Part shown: positions 1-12,500 of the stretch, in pieces
Numbering within the stretch: the stretch's first letter is position 1
Layout of the letters: every line of letters begins with the position of its first letter
Source: Tyto alba
Taxonomy: Eukaryota; Chordata; Aves; Strigiformes; Tytonidae
Direction: 5' to 3'
Assembly (NCBI RefSeq): GCF_018691265.1
Contig: NW_024881330.1
Location: 17,814,886-17,878,885 of the forward strand
DNA: 64,000 nt
The notes under the pieces: model-generated
What the model was told of the DNA's origin: nothing
What the model saw: only the letters and a program-made list of their open reading frames with translations
Databases searched by the model: none
Made by a program: the position numbers and the translations under genes

Positions 1-404
1 TATGCACTGTGTTCTCCTAAGTATAATATTTAATTTATATGACAATAATTTATGCTGTTGTTGAATTATTTAACTTTCAGGAAGTCTGCATTGTATTGTA
101 AAGAATGTGTTTTTCTTTGATTTTAGCACTCACATCATGATGAAAATATCATGTTATGCATTTTATTACTGTACTACATTGTGTTCATTGAGAATTGTCA
201 CCTAGTGCAAATGTTCTGGCAGCCAGTGAATTGTATGACTTTTTTCAGCCAATTTGTTTTTTCTTGTTGATTTTCTTTGCTGTTTTTGTGCTGAAGATGT
301 CCAGACACATAACTGGAATTTGCATTGTGTCAGCATTGAAACCTGATTCATTTTATAATTAATCTGTTAAAATTATTTTGGTATGAAATTTAGCATGCTG
401 ACTA

Positions 405-473
405 GTTTTTTGTGTTTTTTTTGTTTGTTTGTTTGTTGGTTTGGTTTTTTTATTATTTATTTTATTTTTTTTT
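405..473. repeat. T-rich / (TTTG)n simple repeat
   Basis: Low-complexity T with TTTG units and ATTT units. Intronic. Confidence 0.9.
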
Positions 474-1667
474 CCTCATATATCTCTAAATAGCTTTACT
501 GAGTAAAAACCTTGCTTTAATAATTCCTGTGTAATGCCATTGGTCTAAATGGAATTGCAAAATCTATCTGTCAGTACACATATCTTCCCATCATCTTCAT
601 GAACAATATGATCTAGTAAGTATTGGATGAGAAGTGGTGCAGGTGAATATATAGATATGTCCACATGTATATAACAGGAAGTTTGTCTGTTGTCTTGGAG
701 TATTTAGAAAACTGACAAATCAAGACAGTTTTAAACTTTAAAACTGAATTTTACTAAATCCACATATTAACAGCACAATTCATGCAAACAGTTCTTACAT
801 ATTATTAATTATCATCATTATTTATATAGAACTGAAAAGTCTTGAAAACATATCTTTCCCAGTTATTCTCATATAATCGTCAGGACATTAGTCTGTAGTT
901 ACTTGTGCTTATCTTGCAATTTTTTTTACTTGGATGCCTCCTACATACAGCTACAAATATCTTTGTGCCTTTGGTGATCCCATTGTTCACATACTTCTCA
1001 AAAATGCTTGTGAATTGTGTCTGTCTATGGCATCACAACTTCACAAAAATGCTTATATACTACTGATTATGCTGTTAACATTGATTACCGTTTCAGTGCC
1101 CTTATACTGGGGTTCAAGGTAAGTGAATATTAATTACATAATAATTAATGCTCTTTTAATTTATACATTTTATAGATCTCTACTCTAGCCAGAGGAATCA
1201 GAGGGAAAAAAAAGACAAAACGAAGTCTAGCTCTCTTAGTGACTTCCCATCTGATGTGAAGTTGGTGATACTGAGCTAAGATGTCTGTATTTATTCCCTT
1301 TTGATATTTGTTTCACCCAGACACTTCAATAGCATGATTCCATTGTATTCTGATATTCTATTATTAACATGCCACAGATAAATAGTGATGGATTATCACA
1401 TATGATAGCAGGATACTGTAAATCCTGATTTTAATTACCTTTATCAGGAGAGCACTTTGGCAGCAACAATATGTATTCAGCTTTTTGAATACCCTGAAAA
1501 GGTTTTAAACTTAGTAAGAAAAAGGATAATTCACAAGGATTTAAAAACTGGAATAGTTTAGTGTCTTGTATTTTGAAACGCTGTATCCTTCCAATAGGAA
1601 GAGTACTTTAGGTCTGCTATTCAAACTAAAACCAGTGTGAACTGGAGGTATGAAACTTGTTACCTGG

Positions 1668-2231
1668 TGTACTGTGTTCAGCTGGCATGGAGTTCATTTT
1701 CCTTATAGCAACTCCTATGGCATCTGTTTTAGATTTGTGACCAAATCAGTATGGATAACATACCAATGTTTTAACTATTGCTAAACCATGCTTATACAGC
1801 ATCAAGGCCTCCTTCTCTGTTTCTCACTGCCCCTACCTCTTCCAGCAATTAGGCTGGGGGTGGACAAGAGGCTGGGAGAAGACACAACTAGGACAGCTGA
1901 CCCCAGATGACCGAAGAGCTATTCCACATCATATAATGTGATGCTGAGCAGTAAAACTGTGGGGAGAGGGCAGAGTTTTTGAGTTTGTTCAAAGTAGCCA
2001 TTGCTCAGGAACTGACTTGGCGCTGAATGGTGAGTTGTATCACTTGTATTTTTTTGTTTGTTGGATTTTTTTATCTCTCTTTCCTCTGGCCACCTTCACT
2101 TATTAAACTGTCTCTTGACCCACAAGCATTCTCACTTTCTGCCTTTCCAACACTCTTCCCTATCCTGCTGGAGGCGAGTGAGTGAGTAACTGGGTGAGGG
2201 CTGACCTGCCAGCTGGGGTCAACCCACCACA
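1668..2231 (+). mobile_element. Solo LTR of an avian endogenous retrovirus, 564 bp, with 5-bp target duplication
   Basis: It runs from TGTACTGTG to CCACCACA, giving TG...CA ends. CCTGG occurs directly before (1663-1667) and directly after (2232-2236), a 5-bp target-site duplication. The body has features I associate with a common avian LTR family: GGCATGGAGTTCATTTT near the start, CACTTATTAAACTGTCTCTT as the polyadenylation-signal region, and a purine-rich stretch with GTGAGTGAGTAACTGGG near the end. A copy of identical length lies at 49078-49641. No internal retroviral genes flank it, so it is a solo LTR left by recombination. The family is recognised, but I have not assigned an exact library name. 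Confidence 0.85.
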
Positions 2232-2236
2232 CCTGG

Positions 2237-3312
2237 TTAGGTCATTAAAAATGTGGAATCTAATGTTTTTATTGATGTAATCTGTAAAGTTAATTTTTAT
2301 TTAATAGGTGCAAAATAAAGCCTGAGATGTATATGACCATCAGTGCCAGAACAACATGTATCAGCAGCATGTGTAACACATATCCTGTTTGAGGACGAAT
2401 AGGGGAATAAAGGATGAATATGGCAATAAAGAGAAGCTTTTTCAGAATTCCAAATTCCTTTCTGTGTTCTCTCAGGAAGGTGGCTTACTTTAAGCTCTGT
2501 CATCAGGGACTTCAGAGTTTTAATTCTGAGATTGATACCTCTCTAGATACTTGCTCTTCAAGGTCTATTTCAGTCGGGGAAGTGCCTGTAACAACTCTAG
2601 TCATACAGTTTCATACTGAGTGCTGTGACCCCTAATATCAGTAGCAGTATTGCAACATCCTTATTTGAAAACAGCATTGGAAAGATGTATGTAATTTTTT
2701 ATATATGATTAGCTCAGTTCTGCTATCATTGCTTTTTTCACAAGGTCATTATTCCATGTTTTGACATATATTTAAGTCCTGATAATTTAAATTTTGTAAT
2801 TTTTAGTAATTGATAACAATCTACTGAAAATAAAAGATAAATACTTGGACTGTGATCCAATCACTGTCTAAGTTTGAAGTAAAGTAGTAAAATGGACACC
2901 AAGCTGGGATTTTAAGTTGACTATTACACATGCACTGTAATATTCCAGGAAAAATTCTATAATGATTTTTGGCACATATATTTAATGCTTTGGGTTCCAC
3001 TCATAAACCAGAATGTTCCTGAAGATGCCATTGCTACCTGTTGAGCAAATGATGTGTGAAATAAAAAGGATGTATATTGTAGGCCTTACTGGTTCTAAAG
3101 GAATGGCTCTTAAAAAGAACTGTTACGTATAACTTTTTGGATTATGATGAAGGGACAAAATGCACAGATATAAAGAACATGTATGTGTTCATGTGTGCAC
3201 ATTTGTCATGGTGCAATTTGTCATGGGAAGAAAGGAAAATAAAAAATGTAACTTGTCAGAAGTCAATCTTTTAAGCAGAACAATGGAGGCATATATGTGT
3301 CAGTGTAAAGCT
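2237..3312. other. Unique-looking intron sequence
   Basis: AT-rich, with no exon, RNA gene or repeat family recognised. Frames of 68-73 codons near 2297-2635 on both strands look like chance. Confidence 0.6.
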
Positions 3313-4650
3313 TTTATCTGCTCACATTGATGTACACTGTGACCACCGCTCCAGAGAGGATGTCAGTTAAGCCTGGGGAAGGCAATGCTCACTCCAGCCA
3401 GTCTCAAGAACCTCCCTACAGTAACCACAACCTTTCAGTAATAATAGAGAGTGGCATCACAGTGACATCGGCCAATTCCTGGGTGCATCCCACCAAATCC
3501 TGTGGACTTATACATACCCAGTTTGTTTAAATGTTCCCTAGACTGATCCCACCAAGGTTCTTGATTGCTCCAGACTTTCCCACTCGTGTGAAATCCCTAA
3601 AGGCAAGTCTGACTGAGGCAAAAAGACATTGAGTACTTTGGCCCATTCCATGACCCTTATCACAGAGACCCCCTGCCCCATTAGCAGAAGGCTCACATTT
3701 TCCCTGGTCCTCCTTTTTCTGCTGATATACCTGTAGAAGGTATAATACACCTGTGTTTGTAATTTTTCATCAGTTTACTCTATCAAGCTTGTGGATTGAT
3801 CATAATCTCTGCATTGTCCCTCCAGCAGATCTGAGGGTGGTGCAAGTCCTAAGTGGACTAGGTCCTGCAAATGTGAGGCTACTTCCAATAGTTTGAAATA
3901 GGCCTGATCTAATTCTTCCTGCCACCATCTCCCCCTCTGTCACTCCTACTTTAAAGCTGTCCTCAACAGGTTGGCCAGCCTGTTGGCAAAGATACTTTTG
4001 CCTCACCTGTTGGATCCCATCACTTCCAATTAGTTTTCAGTCTTCAGAGATGGTGCCATTGCCATAAAAGCTGAATGTCCATTGTCCGCACCTGCTGCTT
4101 AACCACTTGTTGACCAACAGGATCTGTTCACTCCCCCTCATACACTTTCCCCTTACTGGCAGAACTGAGCTAAAAAAACAACCAAGTCTCCACTCAGTCC
4201 TTCACTCTCCCCAGGGTTGTGTAGCCATGCTTGATATTTTCCAGGTCTCCCCTTGCAGTATTATTGTCCACATGGAAGGTCAGCAGAGGTATGCAAGCCA
4301 GAGAAGCCTCAGCAGTGTCTGGGATTTGAGCCCTTGATAAGCACCAAATCTCCCTAGATGACAGGTCAGCAGGTGGGTGTCTCCATCCCCCACAACAGGG
4401 AGTCTCCCACTACTATCATTTGCTACTTCCTCCTGGTTCTGCTGCAGAGCTCAGGCTTAGCTGGTTTGAGTGCTTTGCTGGACACAGGTCCCAGCCCCTC
4501 ATCTGCTACCACAGCATTGACTGAGTCTGGAGCTGTAGAGCTTCAGGAGGAACAAGATTTGTCCTCCTCATGTCAGAAGTCACAAGCTTCCAGCCTTCAT
4601 CATCATGGAGTCTCCATTTCCTGTGATACTAAAAAGGTAATGGTAGCAGC
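3313..4650 (-). mobile_element. CR1 LINE fragment, antisense, endonuclease and upstream region
   Basis: The plus strand reads as the reverse complement of CR1. Around 3470-3560 there is the CR1 wording for 'ACATCGGCCA...GGGTGCATCCCA'. At about 3825-3870 the block CCCTCCAGCAGATCTGAGGG then TGGTGCAAGTCCTAAG is a decayed reverse complement of the segment encoding the endonuclease GDFNxP-type motif. 4060-4650 appears to continue toward the 5' side of the element (ORF1 or leader), with less certainty. There is an internal deletion near 3750-3780. No long open frame survives, so the copy is dead. The 3' reverse-transcriptase region and the 3' terminal octamer repeats are absent. Confidence 0.72.
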
Positions 4651-6000
4651 AAAGTTAATGAGGTTTCTCTGCATTCATTAGGTGATTTGAACTATTATCT
4701 ACTATTAAATTATTAATCAGATGAAAAATAATATCTTGTCTGTATATATTGTGTGTTTCTTTTTGGCCACGATAAGATTTGGAGTATAGCAATAAAATCA
4801 TCTGGTCATAGGATGAGATATGAGTAGCAGAGGCATTTAGATATAGGAACGAGGTATGTTCAACTTCTACTTGAAACACTTTGTACATCCCTCAAGCAGA
4901 ACACTGAAACACTTTTTTCCAAATGCTTCCATGGTGTAAAAATCTTTCCCTTCAAGTTCTGATTTTAGTTTCCCAAATTTGAATGTGTCTGTGAACTTTT
5001 AAAATTCAAGCAGACTTAATTTAAGTATGATAAATTTTGGCAAACAAGATAACAGAGCTGCCAAAGCTGTCATTGTAAATTGGCTGAGAAAATGTCTTCA
5101 GAAGAGGTTAAGTCCTGTTTCTCTCTTCTGGTGAAGCAGTAGTCACAGATCACATTCAGGAGTGCTGAATTTTAAGGTCTGCATAATTAAGCAACTATAG
5201 AAATCTTGACTCTGAAATCCTGAAAACATTTTGTAATCCTTAGGCATTTTGTACTGGGATGAAAGGCAGATTCTTTCAGATATGTAACATTACAGGAATA
5301 AAGAGATCAGAAATATGCCACAGAAATTTTGTTTCCTGTTTTTCACAATGCTTGGTAAGAATACACCCCATTGTTTAGCTGTTTTATAAACCTCAGCATA
5401 CGGAATTGTACATTTTAGAAAGATATTTTGATGAACATTTGCATTTCTCATCAGATCATAAAAGTAAATTATTTTAAGATTCATGATGATTGTAATCCCA
5501 TTCTCATGAGGCCAGAAAATTCAAAGGACTAGACAATTAAAATTGTGACAGACTCTTATCCTACTAAGGTCCTATACTGAATGTAATGTAGAAAATTAGT
5601 AAGATTTGATTGCATGGTGGTTTACATAAAAAGAGATTCAAGTGGTCTCTTTCCACAATTTTTACAGCAAAGATGAAATTGATTGAAGATGTATGTGTTG
5701 CAAAAAAAAAAAAATAGTAAGTTAATTCAGACAATACACATTCCTCTTTTTTTTTTTCTGTTTTTCATTTTGTTTAATTGTTGTTCTTTCCTATCTCTAA
5801 GATACCATAGAAATGATGGGAGAGCTTATTTTGGGACCCAAAGTGGTTATCAAATCCAACACTCCTCTCTATTCTGACTTTAAAGGCAGATATATTTGCT
5901 TAGGGTCTTGTTCAGCTAACTTTAGAAAATCTCCAAGGATGGAAGTTTCACAGCCTGTCCAGGTAACTTGATATCACAGTCAACCTCTCAAATAGTGGTG

Positions 6001-6092
6001 TTTTTTTTTTTGTTTTGTTTTTTTTTGTTTGTTTTTTTTTGTTTTGTTTGTTTGTTTGTTTTTGGTTTTTTGTTTGTTTGTTTTGTTTTTTA
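6001..6092. repeat. (TTTTG)/(TTTG)n simple repeat, about 90 bp
   Basis: Runs of T broken by single G every 4-8 bases. Confidence 0.93.
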
Positions 6093-6801
6093 ATTACTGA
6101 TCTCTAAATAGAATATCCTAAATTACAATTTGTGACCATTGTCTCTTCTCTTTTTGCTGTGCACTCTGGGAAAAACTCTGACTCCATCTTTTCCACAGCC
6201 AAATTTTAGGTAGTCAAAGATAGGATGCTCTACTGAAATTAGTCAAAATAATTGAAGTCTTTTAAACTATATTTTCTTTACTGTATATTTAAGCATATTT
6301 GTCTTTCTGAATCTGCTTTCCAAATAGCATAATTCTTATGAACGAGATTTAAAATAAATAAGATTTTTTGCAAGTATAATAAACATCCTTTACAGTAGTA
6401 TATCATATGTATAAACACTTACTTGAAGATTCATTGTTACACTTGATATCATTATGGATGAAGAGGAAGCATACCTTGTATATAACTAAAGCCAAGAATT
6501 TATTGCTAATATAACGTAAATCTTAATAGTTTTATTATTATTAGCCTGGATGTACTTGTTTCAGAAAAGGAAAGAATAATAATGCACTTAGAATTGTTAT
6601 ACCATGGCTTGAGTATGTTGTGTCAGTTCCCACAATTAAATAAGCCTGCACATAAACCTTCCAACTCACAAATTTCAGTGTCACGGAGTCAGCTAAGGGT
6701 TTGGTCCCACCTTAGGGTGGGAAAAGAAATTCAAGGAGGGAGTTTGAGCAACATTGGAATCTCTAAAATTGTATGTTTACAGACCTCCCTGGGTAACCTG
6801 T

Positions 6802-7836
6802 TGTCATGGTTTGAGCCTGGTCAGCAGCCAACCACCATGCAGCGGCTCTCTCTCCCTTCTCTTCTGGTAATAAGAAGGGACAGAGAGCCAGGCTTGGGGT
6901 TCGAGATAGGACTGGGATGAGAAAAAGTTCCCCTTTATAGGCACAAGCAAAAGGCAGACTTGTTAGGGGAAGAAAAAAAGAACATACATTTATTACAGAC
7001 ACTAACAACATGTAACAGAGTAGGACAGTGAGAAGCATTGCCACATCTTGAGAACACCTTCCCCCCACCCCTCCCTTCTTCCCGGGCTCAGCTCTGTTCC
7101 TGATATCTCTACCTCCTCCTCGCAGTGGCGCGGGGGCAGGGAATGGGGGGTGTAGTCAGTGCTGCCACTTCCTTCATCTTCAGTGGGGGGAGACCCTTGG
7201 AACTTCTTCCCCCTGCTCCATTGTGGTCCCTCTCTCACAGGAGACAGTCCTCCACAAACTTTCTCTGACATGAGTTCCTCCCATGGGCCGCAGCATTCCA
7301 CACACTGCTCTGTCATGGGTCACTTTCTCCGACTGGATTCCCCCCCATGGCTGTAGCCCTTCCTGAGCTGCTACAGCATGGAACACCCCCGCATGTTGCA
7401 ATCCTCCCAGCGCTGAATTACAGCAGCGCATACCTTCTCCCACAAGACCCCAGCCTTCTTTGGGCACAGCACCTTGATCAACCAGCTGTGAGCCACAGGC
7501 CATAAATCAATGTCTCCTCCACCGTAGATCTTCATGGGTGGCGGGGGGGGCCGCCCTGCCATCTCACCACAGGATACAGGGGGGGTCTCTGCTCTGTCAC
7601 ACCTCCCCCCTCCTTTCTTCCTCCATTCCTCCACTGACCTTGGTGTTCATGCAGCTGCAGCAACTCCTCCTCACAAGTCCCAGTTCTCGTCACCACATCC
7701 CCTCTTAAATACGTTATCGCAGAGGCACGGCTGATTGGCTCGGTTTTCCAAACAGAAGTGGAGCTGACTTGGAGCTGGAGGAGCTTCGAGAAGCTTCTCA
7801 CAGGGGGCCACCCCTATAGTCCCCTCCACTGCCACC
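6802..7836 (-). mobile_element. Long avian ERV-type LTR, antisense
   Basis: It starts TGTCATGGTTTGAGCC, the reverse complement of an avian LTR 3' end, and continues with the purine-rich block, CATTTATTACAG, then a CpG- and GC-rich body (CACCTTCCCCCCACCCCTCC, CTTCCCGGGCTCAGCTC) with TCCATTGTGGTCC and CCATGGGCCGCAGC units. Near its far end are GATTGGCTCGG and CTTCGAGAAGCTTCTCACAG, then CACCCCTATAGTCCCC. The overlapping frames of 60-107 codons on both strands are by-products of high GC and not retroviral genes. The right end near 7836 is approximate. Confidence 0.75.
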
Positions 7837-8706
7837 AAAAAAAATCATACTTTAATGTACTTTCTTTACTGAGAACTTAAAAAAAAAAAATAGGAGGAGA
7901 TCCCTAATAATTTCTAAAATCTCAAATAATATGTTGTTGATCATCTCTCATGTTTGGCATGCTTGCTTTAAAGACAAGACAAATTTTAAAGACAAAATTT
8001 CATTTCAAAACCATAGTAAAACCTATGTTCTTTTCAGTTACTAAAAATAATTAGAAAGATAAATAGTTTCATTTCAAATTGATTAATTGAAAGATTTACT
8101 TTTAGGTCTTTTTTTCATTTTCTTTTCCTGAACAATTAACTAAAGTAATTTCTGCTTTTTTCTGTATTCCATTTTCAATGAATTTACTCTTAAGCCCTCT
8201 GCCCCTCAACAACTCAAACAGTAAATATGAGGATTGAGAACTATGAAATCTGAAATAATATTTTAATTTTATACTGCAGAACTTCTAAGCTTTATTGTTT
8301 CACAAGCAATTGGAAAAAGTTTGATCAGCAAGAAATCTTTTTAATTTCTTCTGTTGTGCTCACACAGGGAAAGCTTATACAAATATTTTAATTTAAATTA
8401 CCTTGTTTTCTTTCTAAGCAGTAAAATCACCAATCCCTCCCCTATATTCATTTTTATGTGAGAAAAAATGTATTTCATTCTCTTGCTGGAAAACAACAGT
8501 AATGGAACAGTTGGCTGATGTACAGACTGGTGGGTTATCTTGCTTTTTTAAACACATCTGTGAGTTAATCCATCAAATTTCAATTCTTAGTCCAGAAAAA
8601 TAGAGAATTTAAAAAAATGAACCACCTATGTACATTTTTAACCAAACAGCTTTGATGTTTTCCTAATATATAGGTAAGAACTTAGCAAACTGCAAACCTT
8701 TCACGT

Positions 8707-8731
8707 TTTGTTTTGTTTTGTTTTGTTTTTT
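8707..8731. repeat. (TTTTG)n microsatellite
   Basis: About five TTTTG pentamers then a T run. Confidence 0.9.
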
Positions 8732-8939
8732 TAAAGCCAAACTACTGGCTTTATATGCCAAGGTTTTTTCCACATTAAGATTTTTCCTTCCTTCTTTATA
8801 GATAAAATAATAAATTAGGTCACCGTGCAGCATTTACTAGGAAACAGTTACTTTTCCTATCCGTAAGCCTTCAGAAGAACCCAGCTCACCTAAATCACAC
8901 CCCCAACGTGACATTTCCTTGGGGGAAAATCAACCAAAT

Positions 8940-9580
8940 CTGAGGATTTCAATGAACTTTAATTTATTGCCAGTTAACACAAACATTCAGTTACTGATTC
9001 AGGATTTGTGAAACAGAAGAAAAGAAAAACTTTAATACTTAGGGAAAAGACCTTTCTTCCCACTTCACCTACCTCAACTTCACTGCAGACCCTCCTCCCT
9101 CTCCTGGTCTCGGCTCCCCTTGCTCCTGGGGCAGCTCACCCTTAGCCCAGCCAGCACAGTGCAGCGAGGGGAGGTGTGAGGTGACAGTGCCTACTGGATT
9201 CCTTTTTCCCTCATCGTACTCTTCCACTCTTATTCTTTACTCTGTCATGGGTTCTTCCAGGGGCCACAGTGCCTTTGGGACCTCCCTTCTGTACAGCCTT
9301 CAGTGTATCCTCACATGTGCCTACATGTTTCCTCCTGTGTTCCCCTTTGTGCTCCTCCCACGCCGCCTCCTGCCCCCTCCAGCAGCTCCTCTGTGGCTGC
9401 CATTTTGTCACATGGTGGGACAGCGCTGTTCGTTGCATGGCGGGCTGGAACTGGCTGTGACTAACACAGGGCAGTCCACGACCTCCTCCCCCACAGCTCC
9501 CCTACCAGTTTTGTCCAGTACAGGACTCCAGGTAGGCACAAGCTCTGTGGGTGTTGGTAGCGTTTTGTCCATGGCATAGC
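8940..9580 (-). mobile_element. Long avian ERV-type LTR, antisense, 5'-truncated or diverged copy
   Basis: It aligns by eye with the 36495 copy from AATTTATTGCCAGTTA (about 8957) through GGGAAAAGACCTTTCTTCCC, and with the 6802 copy through a GC-rich body. The tail GGCTGGAACTGGCTGTGACTAA, then GCAGTCCACGACCTCCTCCC, corresponds to the LTR's distal region. The left boundary is unclear. The 132-codon plus-strand frame inside it (9181-9579) is a GC-driven chance frame in repeat sequence. Confidence 0.6.
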
Positions 9581-12500
9581 TAATTTTTGTGATTCTGTGT
9601 CAGAAGAGGCAGGTTAGGAGGCAATTAATTCCATTTAACTTCTGCTAGAGCAGCATTTAAGCTCCCAAGTTTCCTCACCTTTTTAGCTACAGAAGCTATT
9701 ATTTGATTTTTTTTCTGGCTGTCAAATCTGTAGAAATTTTACTTCTATACTGAGCATACAAGCACAAAGGGAAGGATTTGAGGATGTGAATCATGTCATT
9801 TTATAACCATCCTTGGGTTTATTTGGAATTTAAAATCTGTGACTTTTACAAATCAGAACACAAAGCAAGCCATAGAAAGTAAGACTTCCATATGTCCTCA
9901 AGAAGTATTTTGTATCACTCTCCTCAAAAGTTGGATGAATTTTATTTAAGTCATTAATGACAAATCTTGTGCAAAGATATCCTTAAAGATTTTCAGTTGG
10001 TGGATGTTTTGAAATCATTCAATTTAAAATTCTGAAATATGTAGGGTTATTCTGTGGATAGATTATGAGGAAAGGTTGACATTTTTTATTATTGGAGGTT
10101 TCTAAAAAAAGTCAACATATAAATGTTTCTCAGAAATTATATATATATATAAATATCTTTCATTATATTTGGACCTTTTAAAATGTATCAGAATGTTAAA
10201 TGAAAATAAATGTAATATGCATTATACTACATATGCTGTTCTTTGTACTTTAAGACCCATTCATTTATATATTGACTCTGAGCATTAGATTATTTAGACT
10301 AAGTTTAACTAGTTGGATAACTAGTTTTTACTTAGTGGGACAAGAGCACCATTACCAAGAGGCTTGCTAACCTAGTAAGGAGTTCTTTAAAATAGGTTTG
10401 TCAGCGTTGGTGACCAAAGCTTGAAGATTTATCAGGGAACGGGGAATGAGGGGAAGCACACACGGGGCAGTACGATGAACGATTTTCTTGCATTCTTTCT
10501 GAGAAAATAGGGTGACTATACACAAACACATGTAGCATGGGAAACATAGGAACTGTAAATTCATACTCAATCTCGGATCAATTACATTATTAAAATCACA
10601 GAGCTACAAGAGAAGAGCTGGCATAGCTCAAGTCTTGTGATAGACATATACAGACTCTCTAAGAAAGGTGGGTAGTGAACTAAAGAAGTGTTATATTTTG
10701 TGCAAAGGAGGGAGCAGAGGGAACTCTGCCAGAAAATGGCATTGCCTATAGAGCTTCTTAAGGATATTTTTGTGACTATGTATTCTATTACTGTGATCAT
10801 CTGCAAATTTCATAAGCAGATTATTATACTACAGCCTTTAAAATGGAGTTTAACTTTTTAAGGGGCTTTCCACTTCAGCCTATGCAATTTCCTTTCTGCT
10901 GCTTGTCTGTAGCACAGCTACTGAAGAAACTTAATAAGAAACACATTCTAAATTGTTTTTTATGAAAGTGGTATAGGATGTGCAGAAAATTTCAAAGCTG
11001 AAGTGTATATAAGAGCATTGGATTAAACACTGGCCAACTGCGACATTTAAAATTTGTGAAAGTTGCTGATGGATAAACCAGAAAATTCAGACTTGTGGAA
11101 AATTAAGTTCAAAATGTGTTATGAAACTGCTTCTCAATGTTGTGCTCTGTAAAAACAGTCTGAGTGTATAAACATACAGACCCATAAAGGGAAAAATACT
11201 AAGCATAAAATGCTTGTGTAGTAATAAAATTCAAGTCAAGATAATTCTGAGCTTCATCCCCCCAAAATCAGTGACATGTCCTAAAGAGTGATCAGTGAGG
11301 CTGCAATCCAGGTGAGATTATTTATTTATTTATTTATTATTTAGATCTAACATCTGACAAACTTTCAGAAGTAACAGAAGGATGCAAGGTCCTTGGGAAA
11401 GAGACTACCTTCTGATTCAGAAATGTTTGCATAACTTAAGTTATAGCTAAAATAGTATGTTGCCTTTTTAATAAACAATAATGTTTGCTTTCTCATGCCA
11501 AGTTATTGCCTGGAGAAGGTAATCCAATTTTCTTTACTCTTCACTTTGAATATGAAGATAATTGATTAAAAATCTTATTTAGAAAACTCTGGTAGAATTT
11601 TATAGCAAAACATTTTTTTTTCTCTCAGAATTGAGATTACAGCTAAAGGGTTGTGGTTTTGGAAAAATATAAAAAACTATTATCTGTATAATTAATTTCC
11701 ATTTCCATTCTACTTTTTACATCAAATAATCATAAGCTGTTTTGGAAAGACTTAAAAAACAATACTTTAAATTTAAAAACATCTGAAAATACTTAGAATT
11801 ATACTTCACTTTCCACATAATTATTTTATGCATGTAAGTGGTTAATTTATTTTTAATGTATGATAAATATGGGGTTATATGGGGTCCCTGTTTTCTTCAG
11901 TTGCCCATCAGAAATCTTAGCAGTTAGATACCAATATTAAGGACAGCAGATGAGCCTCAGATAAAATTCTGTAGATGGTTAGTTTGTGTAGACACATGCA
12001 TCTGTGTGTGTTTGCTATGGAGAAACAGATAAAGTAGCTTTTCACCACACTAACGGAATCAGTAGTTACTGTCATATCTTTGCCTATATTAAATTTTTTT
12101 GAAAGGCACTGGAGTTTCTCAAGGAATTGATTGCTTTCTAATGTAAAGATCTTTCATAACCTTCATCTAAAAGGTAGTTATTAATGTGTATATTTAAGAG
12201 CAATAATTAATATGACTGTAAAATTCTTCAAAGGGGGTGATAGAGTGCTAATTCCTTTAGATTGCTCAGATGATTTGTGTGAAACAAGACTGTCTAAAAT
12301 TTGAAAGAGCAGACAACAGTATGTCTGGGGTTGTACCTGAACTACACTGTGAAGAGTATGCCATGTATTTCATAGAGTCTGTATAACTAAGATCAAGGTA
12401 TAGACGGATTACTGCAAGTCCTCTCAGCTTTTCTTGATGGGTTTCTTCAAAAGTGGCTCATCTTGCTCAGAACTTTTATTGGCTATTGTAAAGATCATTG

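Noticed and set aside
1113..1128. Strong donor-like AAGGTAAGTG at the end of a 62-codon frame (934-1122)
   Set aside because: No good acceptor sits upstream in the right phase, and the peptide resembles neither a Sushi nor a CUB domain.
7002..7801. Cluster of overlapping frames on both strands, considered as retroviral gene remnants
   Set aside because: They are out of step with one another, lack gag, pol or env motifs, and sit entirely within LTR sequence.
9181..9579. 132-codon plus-strand open frame
   Set aside because: It lies within a GC-rich antisense LTR copy and has no recognisable domain. Frames are open on both strands, as expected from composition.
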